A DNA stretch of 22,346 bases, from contig JAFGFO010000264.1 in the NCBI GenBank assembly GCA_016931085.1, forward strand, positions 1 to 22,346. Reading direction: 5' to 3'. The notes beneath the pieces are model-generated. The model ran no database searches. It was not told where the DNA came from and saw only the letters and a program-made list of their open reading frames with translations. The first letter of the stretch is position 1; each line of letters opens with the position of its first letter. This DNA is from Thermoflexales bacterium. Its GTDB lineage: Bacteria > Chloroflexota > Anaerolineae > Fen-1058. The position numbers and the translations under genes are program-made. Shown in pieces: positions 6,769-15,402 of the stretch.

Positions 6769-8976
6769 ATGAACGATTTCGATGTTGTCTTAGATTACGC
6801 GGACGACGAACAAGGCCAGGAGCCTGGGGCTAGTTTGTCCCCACCCGCTGAGCTTGACGTGTCGGAAGGGAGTATTCTCATCGTCGACGACACGCCGGCC
6901 AACTTGCGCTTGCTGTCCATCATGTTGGCCAAGCAGGGCCACAAAGTTCGGGTCGCCAACAGCGGCCAGCGTGCGCTCGAGTCCGTGCAAGCCAATCCCC
7001 CAGACTTGATTCTGCTCGACATCATGATGCCAGAGATGAGCGGCTACGAGGTGTGCAAGCGCCTCAAGAGCGACGTTCAGACGAGTGATATCCCGGTCAT
7101 TTTTCTCAGCGCCCTGGATGCCACCGAAAGCAAGGTCAGCGCTTTTCGAGCGGGGGGGGTCGATTATATTACCAAGCCCTTTCAATTGGAAGAGGTCATT
7201 GCGCGCGTTGAAACACACCTGGTGCTGTATGGCCTGCAAAAGAAACTCCAAGAGCAAAACGCCCAACTGGAACGCGAGGTTACCGAGCGTCTGCAGGCTG
7301 AGGATACCATGCGCCGTTTCACCGAGCGGCTGCAACTTTTGCACGAGATCGACCAGGCCATCCTGGGCGCCCAATCGCCGGCCTCTATCGCGATGGCCAT
7401 CCTGGGACGTATCTCTCACCTGGTGCCTTGCCAGCGGGTATCTGTGGTCGAGTTCGACGCACTGCTTGGCGTTCAGGTGCTGGCCGTCGAGGCAGGGCGC
7501 GGCTTTGGGACAGACATCACTGCCTCCTTGAGCTTGCTGCGCGCGGCAGCCCGCAAACAAAAGCTCATCCAAGGGGTGGCCGATATCGCTGCCCTGCCCA
7601 CGCGTTCACCCTTGCAAGAACAGTTGCTGGCCGAGGGGGTGCGCTCTTATCTCATCGTGCCTCTCCTGGCCCAGGACGACGTGATCGGCACGTTGAACCT
7701 GGAAGCGGATCACCCTCATGTCTTTGCTGCTGAGCATATCGAGGCGGCGGCCCAGGTAGCCGGCATGCTGGCCGTGGCGATTCGCCAGGCGCAACTGCGC
7801 GACTCGTTGAGCCAACGCACGGCCGAATTGGAAGCCCAAAATGCCGAGCTGGACGCTTTCGCGCACACGGTGGCCCACGATCTGAAAAATCCGCTGGCCG
7901 TGATCGCCGGTAACGCCGAATTGCTGGCCAGATATGGCTCCACCATGAAGACAGAGGATTTGCAGCGCATCGCACGCTCAGCCTCCCAGGGTGTCCACAA
8001 AACGGTGAGTATCGTCGACAATTTGCTTTTGCTGGCCAGCGCTCATAAGCAGACCGTCGAGCCACGTGTTCTGGACATGGGGGGCATTGTGAGCGAGGTG
8101 CGGGATCGTTTGAGCATCGTGATCCAGGAGTCCCAGCCCGAGATCATCGTGCCTGAGACCTGGCCCCACGTGTTGGGCTATGCTCCGTGGATCGAGGAGG
8201 TGTGGGCGAATTACCTCAGCAATGCGCTCAAGTATGGCGGGAGGCCACCGCGCGTAGAATTGGGCTATTCAGAATCGCAAATCGCAAATCGCAAATCGCA
8301 AATCAAGTTCTGGGTGCGTGATAACGGTCGAGGATTGACGCCAGAAGAGCAATCTCACTTGTTCACCCCCTTCGAGCGACTGAGCCAGGCGCGCATCGAG
8401 GGGCATGGACTGGGCCTGTCTATCGTGCAACGCATCGTACACAAGCTGGGTGGCCAGGTCGGTGTGGAAAGCACGGCGGATCAGGGGAGCGTTTTTTACT
8501 TTACGCTGCCGGCAGCGAGTGAGACAGGAGGGTCGCCGCCCACCGCTCACACCCGCGAGCTGCAGCCGGCGGCTGCCGGCGCTGAAACAGAGGCCAGCCG
8601 CCCACAGCGTGTTCTGCTGGTCGAGGATAGCCAGCTGGCTCGCGAGATGGGGCTGCGCTTGTTGGGACAGCTGGGTTACCAGGTCGACGTGGCCGGCAAT
8701 GGGCTGGAGGCCCTGGAGGCGCTGCGGCAGCGTTCTTATGATCTGATCTTGATGGACGTTCACATGCCTGACATGGATGGCCTGGAAGCGACGCGCACGA
8801 TCCGCCGGCAGTGGCCGCCTGAGCAGCAGCCGCCGATCTTCGCCATGACGGCCGATGCAGCGCCGGAAGACTGGCAGGCATGCCTGGAGGCAGGCATGGA
8901 CGGCTATGTCGGCAAGCCGATGCAAATCGCCGAGCTGCAGGCGGCCTTGAAGCATTGGGGCAAAAGGCCGGCATAG
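6769..8976 (+). CDS. Hybrid histidine kinase, REC-GAF-HisKA-HATPase-REC
   Basis: 735 residues, cytoplasmic, no membrane segment. Receiver 1 (~35-150) has Asp40/41, phospho-acceptor Asp84 in LLDIMMP and Lys136. A coiled coil (~155-190) leads into a GAF domain (~190-340). HisKA has His370 in VAHDLKNP; the ATPase domain has Asn485 (N box), DNGRG at 518-522 and GHGLGLSIV. Receiver 2 (~613-735) has Asp663 in LMDVHMP and Lys716. With receivers at both ends it can be both target and source in a phosphorelay. Residues 502-513 (ESQIANRKSQIK) are encoded by a heptamer repeat and lie in the loop before the G1 box. It has its own likely promoter; a hairpin separates it from the next kinase. Confidence 0.93.
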   Translation: MNDFDVVLDYADDEQGQEPGASLSPPAELDVSEGSILIVDDTPANLRLLSIMLAKQGHKVRVANSGQRALESVQANPPDLILLDIMMPEMSGYEVCKRLKSDVQTSDIPVIFLSALDATESKVSAFRAGGVDYITKPFQLEEVIARVETHLVLYGLQKKLQEQNAQLEREVTERLQAEDTMRRFTERLQLLHEIDQAILGAQSPASIAMAILGRISHLVPCQRVSVVEFDALLGVQVLAVEAGRGFGTDITASLSLLRAAARKQKLIQGVADIAALPTRSPLQEQLLAEGVRSYLIVPLLAQDDVIGTLNLEADHPHVFAAEHIEAAAQVAGMLAVAIRQAQLRDSLSQRTAELEAQNAELDAFAHTVAHDLKNPLAVIAGNAELLARYGSTMKTEDLQRIARSASQGVHKTVSIVDNLLLLASAHKQTVEPRVLDMGGIVSEVRDRLSIVIQESQPEIIVPETWPHVLGYAPWIEEVWANYLSNALKYGGRPPRVELGYSESQIANRKSQIKFWVRDNGRGLTPEEQSHLFTPFERLSQARIEGHGLGLSIVQRIVHKLGGQVGVESTADQGSVFYFTLPAASETGGSPPTAHTRELQPAAAGAETEASRPQRVLLVEDSQLAREMGLRLLGQLGYQVDVAGNGLEALEALRQRSYDLILMDVHMPDMDGLEATRTIRRQWPPEQQPPIFAMTADAAPEDWQACLEAGMDGYVGKPMQIAELQAALKHWGKRPA
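8273..8304 (+). repeat. Heptamer tandem repeat (AATCGCA x4.6) inside a kinase ATPase domain
   Basis: Four exact AATCGCA copies (8273-8300) and a partial fifth (AATC). Because 7 is not a multiple of 3, only copy-number changes of three units keep the frame. It encodes the extra residues ahead of the DNGRG motif of the hybrid kinase. Confidence 0.9.
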
Positions 8977-9041
8977 GGAATAGTTTCAGGTTTAAGGTTC
9001 CCAGTTTTCAGCTCAAGCCCTACGGCGTCGCCATGCCTGAG

Positions 9042-9094
9042 TATTTCGCGGCGATTGTATAGTCAAAGCGTGGGCTTGTTTACGCCGCGAAATA
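9042..9094. repeat. 12-bp perfect inverted repeat with 29-nt spacer between two kinase genes
   Basis: TATTTCGCGGCG (9042-9053) and CGCCGCGAAATA (9083-9094) are perfect complements in the 140-bp gap 8977-9116. No T-run follows, so a simple terminator is unlikely. It could be an operator, an mRNA hairpin or a dispersed repeat. Nothing else recognisable is seen in the gap; the stretch just after the upstream stop is AT-richer and may be another repeat remnant. Confidence 0.7.
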
Positions 9095-9116
9095 TTAGGT
9101 GTAGCAAGCTGAAAAA

Positions 9117-11039
9117 ATGTCTGGGTGCGTAACGTACGTGCGGGGTATTACTTTGACAGCTTATCGTCGATTACGACACTGGCTATCCCCTCCCATTTTT
9201 GAGGGTGACGAGGACAAGACCCGCGCCGCCGGATTGCTGCACGTCATCTTGCTGACGCTTTTTCTAGTCTTGGCCGTGCTCACCTTGTTTGTCACTCACC
9301 CGCGCACTGTGGGCATCAGCGCTTTGACGGCTGCCTCTGCCCTGGGTTTGTGGTTCTTCATGCGGCGCGGCTACGTGCACGCGATCAGCCTACTGCTTTT
9401 GATCGCGCTCTGGCTGAGCGTCACTTTGACGATTTACTTTAACGGCACCATTCGCGCTCCTATCGCCAGCGCTTATGTGGCGGGCGTCGTTATTGCCGGG
9501 CTACTCCTCGGCCGCCGCGCCGCGCTGGCTTATTGCACGCTCAGCTCGCTGACTTTGTGGCTATTGTTCCGGGCTGAGCTCGGCGGGCAACTGCCGCCCA
9601 TCTTTTACCAGTCGGTCGAGATCGTCCAGTGGGCCACTTATGCCGCCGTCTTGATCACCGTTGCCGTGCTCTTGGTCTTGGCCACCGGCAGCATCAACGA
9701 AGCCCTGGGGCGGGCCCGCCGCCAGGAAGCTGCCCTGGCCGAGAGAAACTGTGAGATGCAGGCCGAAATCGCCGAGCGTCAGCGGGCGGAGGCCAGCGTG
9801 CTGCGCCTGCAGCACTTGCTGCAAAACATCACCGACTCGATGCCGTCGGCCCTCATCACGCTGAATCCGGACGGGCGTGTGTTGGCCTGGAACCCGGCGG
9901 CCGAAGCTCTGCTTGATCGCCCGGCGACCCAGGTCCAGGATCAGCTCTTGTGGCAGAGTTGTCCCGAGTTGTCGCACTATCGCGATTTGTTCGAGCAGGC
10001 CCTGCGTCAAGGCCATGTCGTGGGCCAGCATAAAGAGAGACTGGTCGTGGGAAGTAAGAGTGTCTATTGTGACGTGGACGTCTTTCCCCTCCTGACCAAC
10101 GATATCGAGGGCGCCGTGCTGCGGCTCGACGATGTGACGCGGCGGATGCAGTTGGAAGACATGATGCTCCAGTCGGCCAAGATGGCCAGCGTGGGGGGGC
10201 TGGCGGCCGGGATGGCCCACGAGATCAACAATCCGTTGAGCGCGATGATGCAAAGCGCCCAGGTGTTGCAACTGGCCCTCGATCCGCAGCGCCCACGCGC
10301 GCGTGAGCGCCTGCTGGCGTGTGGCATCCGTCCAGAAGCCCTGGAGCGCTACTTGCGAGAAGGCGGGCTGCAGGACTATTTGTCCGGCATTCGAGACACC
10401 GGCCAGCGAGCCGCCAAGATCATCTCTGACTTGCTGACCTTTTCGCGCCGAGACACGTCGGAGACGGCCCCCCACGATTTGAACTACCTGCTAGAGCAAA
10501 CGATGGCCCTGGCTTCTGCCGACTATGACCTGAAGAAAAAATATGATTTTCGGGCTATCGAGCTCGTGTGGCAGCTTTGCCCTGATTTGCCGCAGGTTCC
10601 CTGCAATGGGCAGCAAATTCAGCAGGTGCTGCTCAACCTGGTGCGCAACGCGGCCCAGGCGATGGCGGGACAGATAGAGACAACGGATAGAGATAGAGAG
10701 AAAGAGAAGGGAAGAGCGTGGAAACCACGCCTGACGCTGCGCACGCTGCACGGGGGGAAAATCAAGAATCAAAAATCGGAGGTCGAAAATCTCACCTGGG
10801 TACGCCTGGAATTGGAAGACAATGGCCCAGGCTTTCCAGAAGCGGCCATGGGCCGGCTGTTCGAGCCGTTTTTCACCACCAAGCAGGTGGGTGAGGGAAC
10901 CGGATTGGGACTGTGGTTGTGTTGGTCGATCGTGGTGGAACGCCACAAAGGACGGATATGGGCCGAGCCAGCACCGGGTGGGGGAGCGCGCTTTGTGATC
11001 GAATTGCCGACCGATCCGAAGGATGGGGTAAAAGGATAG
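9117..11039 (+). CDS. Membrane sensor histidine kinase, 6TM-PAS-HisKA-HATPase
   Basis: 640 residues. Six hydrophobic segments (about 39-59, 65-82, 88-108, 116-131, 135-152, 170-190) form an integral-membrane sensor of the MASE/7TM style with almost no external loop. A coiled coil (~195-230) connects to a PAS domain (~232-345; SALITLNPDGRVLAWNPAA). HisKA has His368 in AGMAHEINNPLSA, typical of NtrB-like kinases. The ATPase has Asn511, DNGPGF at 568-573, FEPFFTTK and GTGLGLWL. Two insertions, about 519-535 (charged, purine-rich DNA) and 546-558, interrupt the region between the N and G1 boxes. There is no receiver domain. The next gene, headed by a receiver, starts 4 nt downstream and is a natural phosphotransfer partner. 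ATG 9117 has no strong ribosome-binding site. Confidence 0.93.
   Translation: MSGCVTYVRGITLTAYRRLRHWLSPPIFEGDEDKTRAAGLLHVILLTLFLVLAVLTLFVTHPRTVGISALTAASALGLWFFMRRGYVHAISLLLLIALWLSVTLTIYFNGTIRAPIASAYVAGVVIAGLLLGRRAALAYCTLSSLTLWLLFRAELGGQLPPIFYQSVEIVQWATYAAVLITVAVLLVLATGSINEALGRARRQEAALAERNCEMQAEIAERQRAEASVLRLQHLLQNITDSMPSALITLNPDGRVLAWNPAAEALLDRPATQVQDQLLWQSCPELSHYRDLFEQALRQGHVVGQHKERLVVGSKSVYCDVDVFPLLTNDIEGAVLRLDDVTRRMQLEDMMLQSAKMASVGGLAAGMAHEINNPLSAMMQSAQVLQLALDPQRPRARERLLACGIRPEALERYLREGGLQDYLSGIRDTGQRAAKIISDLLTFSRRDTSETAPHDLNYLLEQTMALASADYDLKKKYDFRAIELVWQLCPDLPQVPCNGQQIQQVLLNLVRNAAQAMAGQIETTDRDREKEKGRAWKPRLTLRTLHGGKIKNQKSEVENLTWVRLELEDNGPGFPEAAMGRLFEPFFTTKQVGEGTGLGLWLCWSIVVERHKGRIWAEPAPGGGARFVIELPTDPKDGVKG
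10671..10791 (+). repeat. Low-complexity and AATC-type repeat insertions in the second kinase's ATPase domain
   Basis: A purine-rich GATAGAGA/GAGAAAGAG tract (10671-10717) and an AATCAAGAATCAAAAATC-like tract (10759-10791) encode residues between the N box and G1 box that typical HATPase domains lack. The second tract resembles the heptamer tract at the same site of the upstream hybrid kinase. Confidence 0.6.
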
Positions 11040-11043
11040 AGGC

Positions 11044-12612
11044 ATGACGGACAAGCGGATCTTGATCATTGATGATGAGCCGCTCATTCGCCAGACATTG
11101 GCGCATTACCTGGCCGATTGCGGCTACCAGACGGTGGTGGCCGGGGACGGCGAGGAAGGTCTGGCCCAGGCGCGGACACAGTCCGTTCAGGCCGTGCTGG
11201 TGGACCTGCGCATGCCGCGCCTGGATGGCCTGGAAGTGATCGACTGCCTTCGCGCCGAGCAGCCCAACCTGCCTATCGTCGTCATCTCCGGGACAGGGAC
11301 GCTGCGCGACGCTGTCGAAGCCATGCGGCGAGGAGCCTGGGATTATATCACCAAGCCAATCCGTGACATGGCCGAGGTTTCACTCGTCGTCGAACAAGCC
11401 TTGGATAGGGCGCATCTGATTGCCGAGCGAGATCTGTACCAACGCGAGCTGGAGCATCTCAATCGCTCGCTAGAAGGCGAGGTGGCCCGCCAGACACAGG
11501 ATTTACAGGCGCAAAACCGCGAACTAGTGGCCCTCAACGCCGATCTCAAGCGCGCGGAAGAGGCGCTGCAGACAGCCTACGATCGACTCGAGCTGACGTT
11601 GAACGCTCTGCCTGACCTGTTGTTCGAGGTGGATCGCGACGGCCGCCTTTACAATTTTCGGGCGCCGAACACTGCCTGGCTCTACCGCCCGCCTGAAGAG
11701 TTTTTGGGCCAGACGGTCAGCCAGGTGTTGCCAGAAGAGGCCGCGCGCACCATCATGGCGGCTATCGAGCAGGCGCTCGAAACGGGCAAGCACAGCGGGG
11801 CAAGCTATAAGCTGGAAACCCCGACCGGCCCCAGGTGGTTCGAGCTGTCGATAACGACCATGGGTGACCCACACGCGGCCAACGCTCGCCTGATTGCCCT
11901 GGCGCGCGATATCAGCGAGCGCGTCCGAACCGAAGCGGTCCGGCAGCAGGCTGTGGAGAACCTTAGAGCGCTGCTCGAAGAAAAAGAGGTGCTGCTGGCC
12001 GAGATCCACCATCGCGTCAAGAACAATCTGCAAGTGGTCATCAGCCTGCTCAAGCTCCAGGCCAGGCGCATCGAGGATGAAACAGCTCTCGAGATCTTGA
12101 AAGCCAGCCAGAGCCGTGTCAAGTCCATGGCACTCGTCCACGAACGCCTGTACCGCTCCCAGGACCTGGAACGGGTTGACCTGGCGGGGTATGTTGAAGA
12201 ATTGGCCGTCAATTTATTCCGCTTGTACAGCATCGATCCATCCAGCATTAGCTTGGTGGTGAACGTAGCGGATGTCTCGCTGAACATCGAGGCGGCTGTC
12301 CCGTGCGGGCTGATTCTCAATGAGCTGATCGCTAACAGCCTCAAGCATGCTTTCCCGGGGGATGCCAGTGGCCAGCTTAGGGTTGAGCTGCGCCCGGCTG
12401 ACGGGCAGCTCGTGTTGACGGTCAGCGATAACGGCGTGGGCCTGCCCCAGCACGTGAGCATGGCGCAGAACGCGGACTCGCTCGGCTTGCAGTTAGTGTA
12501 TACCTTGGCTACGCATGACCTGGGGGGAACGATCGAGGTGAAGCGAGAGCAGGGGACGACGTTTACGATCACTTTCCCTGCGCAGAGGCGTAAAGTGCTA
12601 GGGCCTATCTGA
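11044..12612 (+). CDS. REC-PAS-HisKA_2-type histidine kinase
   Basis: 522 residues, soluble. The receiver (1-120) has Asp10/11, Asp54 in LVDLRMP and Lys104. A long coiled coil (~125-180) precedes a PAS domain (~180-298; ALPDLLFEVDRDGRLYNF). The dimerisation/phosphoacceptor region reads EIHHRVKNNLQVV (His322/323), the signature of the HisKA_2 family, with ALVHERLY following. The ATPase has ELIANSLKHAF (Asn431), DNGVGLP at 462-468 and SLGLQLV. AAAGGA at 11031-11036 lies 7 nt before ATG 11044, and the previous stop is only 4 nt upstream, so the two genes are likely co-transcribed. The N-terminal receiver could be phosphorylated by the membrane kinase, which lacks one. Confidence 0.93.
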   Translation: MTDKRILIIDDEPLIRQTLAHYLADCGYQTVVAGDGEEGLAQARTQSVQAVLVDLRMPRLDGLEVIDCLRAEQPNLPIVVISGTGTLRDAVEAMRRGAWDYITKPIRDMAEVSLVVEQALDRAHLIAERDLYQRELEHLNRSLEGEVARQTQDLQAQNRELVALNADLKRAEEALQTAYDRLELTLNALPDLLFEVDRDGRLYNFRAPNTAWLYRPPEEFLGQTVSQVLPEEAARTIMAAIEQALETGKHSGASYKLETPTGPRWFELSITTMGDPHAANARLIALARDISERVRTEAVRQQAVENLRALLEEKEVLLAEIHHRVKNNLQVVISLLKLQARRIEDETALEILKASQSRVKSMALVHERLYRSQDLERVDLAGYVEELAVNLFRLYSIDPSSISLVVNVADVSLNIEAAVPCGLILNELIANSLKHAFPGDASGQLRVELRPADGQLVLTVSDNGVGLPQHVSMAQNADSLGLQLVYTLATHDLGGTIEVKREQGTTFTITFPAQRRKVLGPI

Positions 12613-12641
12613 AAGAGTGTTGTGTAGGAGAAACGTGCCAC

Positions 12642-14213
12642 ATGCCAGAGACACGCATACTCATCGTCGAGGACTCGGGTATCATTGCCATGGATATCCA
12701 GGATAGCCTACAGTCGCTGGGATACACGGTGGCCGGCGTGGCTGTTTCAAAAGAGGAAGCCATTCGCCAGGCAGCCGAGACCCGCCCGGACCTGGTGTTG
12801 ATGGACATCAAGTTGGGAAGTGACATGAGCGGCATCGAGGCGGCCAACCACATCCGAATCCATTTCGACTTGCCTGTGGTATACCTGACCGCCCACGCCG
12901 ATGAGGATACCCTGCGGCAGGCCAAGGCAACCGCGCCATATGGCTATATGCTCAAGCCCTTCGAGACCAAGGAGTTGCGCACCACCATTGAACTGGCACT
13001 CTATAAACACCAACTGGAAGAGAAAATTCGCCGTCGAGCGCGCGAGCTGGAAGCGCTGAACGAGATCGGACGGATCATCACTTCCTCGCTGGACCTGAAA
13101 GAGACACTGGCTCAAACAACCGAGCAGATCACCCAACTGCTCGGTGTGGAGGCCACGGCGCTGCTGCTGTGCGATGAGGCGGGTGACGAATTAAGCTTTG
13201 CCGCCGCCTCAGGCTGGGCCGCCAACAAGGTGTTGGAGCAGCGACTGGCAATGGGCCAGGGGATCGCCGGCTGGGTGGCCCAGCATGGCCAGGCAGCGCT
13301 GGTGCCCGATGTGTCTCAAGACCCGCGCTGGTTTAGCCGCCTGGATGCGCAGAGTGGCTTTGACACCCACTCGATGCTGGCCGTCCCTTTGCAAAGCAAA
13401 GGACGGATCGTCGGGGTCATTGAAGTGATGAACAAGCACGACGGCCCGTTTGACCAGGAGGATGTCTGGCTGCTCAGCTCGTTGGCAGCGCCGGCGGCTA
13501 CCGCCATCGAAAACGCCCGCCTGTTCGAGCAAGTACGCACCGGGCGCGAGCAATTGCAAGCACTGTCCGGCCGGCTGGTCGAGGTCCAGGAGGCCGAGCG
13601 CCGCCACATCGCGCGCGAATTGCACGACGAGACCGGTCAGGCGCTGTCTTCTTTGCTGCTGGGCTTGAGCTTGATGGAAAAGGAAGCCCACCACCCCCAG
13701 GCTATCATCGATCGTGCCCTGGAGTTGGAAGTTTTGGCGGATGGCATGCTGGAAAACCTGCACCGGCTGGCGATGAACCTGCGGCCTGCCAGCCTGGATC
13801 ACCTGGGCTTGATCCCGGCCCTGGAGCAGTACATCACAAGCTTTGGCGAGCAGCACGGACTTGCCGTGCAATTCGAAACGATGGGCCTGGCAGAAGAACG
13901 CTTGCCATCATCGGTTGAAACGGCCGTGTACCGCGTTGTGCAAGAGGCTCTCACCAACATTGCCCGCCACGCCAGGGCCAGCCATGTCGACGTGCTCCTG
14001 GAGCGCCGCGCTGAGCGCTTGCTGGCGATCATCGAAGATGATGGGGCAGGTTTCGAGGTCGAGGAGGCCATGCAGACTAGCCGCTTGGGTTTGGTCGGGA
14101 TGCGCGAACGAGCCAGGATGCTGGGCGGCACGCTGACGATCGAGAGCGCACCCGGCACTGGAACAACCGTGTTCGTGGAGGTGCCCTATGGCGATCCGCA
14201 TCTTGATTGCTGA
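12642..14213 (+). CDS. REC-GAF-HisKA_3 (NarX/DesK-type) histidine kinase
   Basis: 523 residues, soluble. The receiver (1-120) has Asp55 in LMDIKLG and Lys105. A helical linker leads into a GAF domain (~138-297) with VPDVSQDPRW and SMLAVPLQSKGRIVGVIEVMNK motifs. The HisKA_3 phosphoacceptor is ERRHIARELHDETGQALS (His328). The ATPase shows VVQEALTNIARHA (Asn439), DDGAGF and GLVGMRERA, all typical of kinases that pair with NarL/FixJ regulators. Such a regulator is encoded directly downstream, overlapping by 26 bp, which strongly supports a cognate pair. Start ATG 12642 lies 29 nt after the previous stop; TAGGAG upstream is somewhat far (about 11 nt). Confidence 0.94.
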   Translation: MPETRILIVEDSGIIAMDIQDSLQSLGYTVAGVAVSKEEAIRQAAETRPDLVLMDIKLGSDMSGIEAANHIRIHFDLPVVYLTAHADEDTLRQAKATAPYGYMLKPFETKELRTTIELALYKHQLEEKIRRRARELEALNEIGRIITSSLDLKETLAQTTEQITQLLGVEATALLLCDEAGDELSFAAASGWAANKVLEQRLAMGQGIAGWVAQHGQAALVPDVSQDPRWFSRLDAQSGFDTHSMLAVPLQSKGRIVGVIEVMNKHDGPFDQEDVWLLSSLAAPAATAIENARLFEQVRTGREQLQALSGRLVEVQEAERRHIARELHDETGQALSSLLLGLSLMEKEAHHPQAIIDRALELEVLADGMLENLHRLAMNLRPASLDHLGLIPALEQYITSFGEQHGLAVQFETMGLAEERLPSSVETAVYRVVQEALTNIARHARASHVDVLLERRAERLLAIIEDDGAGFEVEEAMQTSRLGLVGMRERARMLGGTLTIESAPGTGTTVFVEVPYGDPHLDC

Positions 14214-14841
14214 TGACCACGGCGTGCTGCGGGCCGGCCTGCGCGCCCTGCTCAACGCCGAGGCCGATATGGAAGTGGTCGGCGAGGCGGCCGAGGGACG
14301 GATGGCCCTGCGCATGGCCGAGGAAGTGAAGCCTGACGTGGCCCTCCTTGACCTGAGCATGCCTGGCTTGAGCGGCATCGAGGTCACTCGCTTGCTCAAA
14401 ACCGCCTCCCCGGCCGTGCGTGTGCTGATCTTGACTGTGCACGAAGATGAAAGCCTACTGCGAGAAGCGATGCGATCCGGCGCCTCAGGTTATATCACCA
14501 AGCGCGCTATCGAGGCCGAGTTGATCAATGCCGTCCGCTCTGTCTGGCGAGGCGACTTGTACGTGCACCCGTCTATGACGCGCGCCTTGCTGCAAGGTCT
14601 GTCGCCCTCTGCCTCTGCGGCTGATGAGTCGGTCGAGCCGCTGACTACCCGCGAGATAGAAGTGCTCCAGTTCCTCGCCCAAGGCTATACCAATCGCCAG
14701 GTCGCCGAAGAATTGTGCATCAGCGCGCGCACTGTGGAGAGCCACCGGGCTAACCTGATGGCCAAGCTGGGCCTGCGCGGCCGGGTCGCCTTGGTGCGCT
14801 ACGCGCGCGAACGGGGCTTGCTCGACGAAAAAAATCCGTAG
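14188..14841 (+). CDS. NarL/FixJ-family response regulator
   Basis: 217 residues, the usual length. The receiver (1-120) has Asp9/10, phospho-acceptor Asp55 in LLDLSMPG, Thr83 and Lys105. The LuxR-type helix-turn-helix lies at ~150-210 (LTTREIEVLQFLAQGYTNRQ, CISARTVESHRANLMAKLGL). It overlaps the HisKA_3 kinase gene by 26 bp, so translation is probably coupled, and that kinase is the likely phosphate donor. It is the only DNA-binding protein recognised in the island. Target genes are not evident; the promoter of the next gene, 77 nt after its stop, is an obvious candidate but no operator is recognised there. Confidence 0.96.
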   Translation: MAIRILIADDHGVLRAGLRALLNAEADMEVVGEAAEGRMALRMAEEVKPDVALLDLSMPGLSGIEVTRLLKTASPAVRVLILTVHEDESLLREAMRSGASGYITKRAIEAELINAVRSVWRGDLYVHPSMTRALLQGLSPSASAADESVEPLTTREIEVLQFLAQGYTNRQVAEELCISARTVESHRANLMAKLGLRGRVALVRYARERGLLDEKNP

Positions 14842-14917
14842 TTTCTACCGAGTCAAACGCTGACCTTTACGTAATCTTTCCTCAATCCCTCGTTTCAAAA
14901 ATCCCGGCTTTATACGC

Positions 14918-14946
14918 TTCACAATTCATCTCCTCTGAGATATACT
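14918..14946 (+). promoter_or_regulatory. Strong sigma-70-like promoter for the receiver/kinase/RsbW-like module
   Basis: TTCACA (14918-14923) and TATACT (14941-14946) are 5 of 6 to consensus each, with a 17-nt spacer. Transcription would start near 14953, just before AGGAGG (14956-14961) and the ATG at 14967, giving a very short leader. The surrounding 14842-14966 gap is AT-rich relative to the genes. Confidence 0.7.
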
Positions 14947-14966
14947 CTAAGCATCAGGAGGATCAG

Positions 14967-15371
14967 ATGGATCAAATTTCAGTTATGCTTGTGGATGATA
15001 GCCCTACGTTCTTGCACCTTGCCAAGCAGTTCTTGGAGGCACACGAGGACGTGACTGTCATCGGTGTCGCCAACGGAGGCGAGCAAGCGCTCGCCCAGGC
15101 CGCACAACTCCAGCCGCACATTGTCTTGGTTGACCTGGCTATGCATGACATACCAGGCTTGCAAGTCATCCCCCGTTTGCGCAATATGCTGCCAGAGGCC
15201 GGCATTATCGCCTTGACTGTGATGAACACGGATGGATTTCGCCAGGCGGCACTCAAGGCCGGGGCGGATTCTTTTGTGCCCAAGGGCGCAATGCGTAAAG
15301 ATCTGCTGCCGACTATCCGGCAGTTCATCCGGACTGGCCACTTGCCAGAAATCACGACCGCCCAACAGTAA
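14967..15371 (+). CDS. Stand-alone receiver-domain protein (CheY-like)
   Basis: 134 residues, a single receiver domain with no output domain. Acidic pocket Asp10/11, phospho-acceptor Asp56 in LVDLAMHD, Thr84 in ALTVMNTDG, and Lys106 in VPKGA are all intact. The ribosome-binding site AGGAGG lies 5 nt from ATG 14967. It is first in a compact three-gene group with the degenerate kinase and the RsbW-like protein and has its own promoter. It could act as a phosphate shuttle or as an allosteric partner of the kinase next door. Its partner cannot be told from the sequence. Confidence 0.93.
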   Translation: MDQISVMLVDDSPTFLHLAKQFLEAHEDVTVIGVANGGEQALAQAAQLQPHIVLVDLAMHDIPGLQVIPRLRNMLPEAGIIALTVMNTDGFRQAALKAGADSFVPKGAMRKDLLPTIRQFIRTGHLPEITTAQQ

Positions 15372-15389
15372 TTCGCGTAAACAACCAAT

Positions 15390-15395
15390 TATAAT
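15390..15395 (+). promoter_or_regulatory. Consensus -10 box 7 nt before a start codon (possible leaderless transcript)
   Basis: A perfect TATAAT ends 7 nt before ATG 15403, so transcription from it would begin at or next to the start codon. There is no convincing -35 box at 16-18 nt spacing and no ribosome-binding site before the ATG. Confidence 0.35.
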
Positions 15396-15402
15396 CATTG
15401 AA

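Noticed and set aside
8273..8304. Heptamer array considered as a CRISPR or iteron array
   Set aside because: Units are 7 bp with no spacers and lie inside a conserved coding domain; four units with no replication gene do not support iterons.
15232..15402. Upstream extension of the degenerate-kinase frame (57 more codons)
   Set aside because: It lies in another frame of the receiver gene, with cysteine/arginine-rich translation and no kinase-like sequence.
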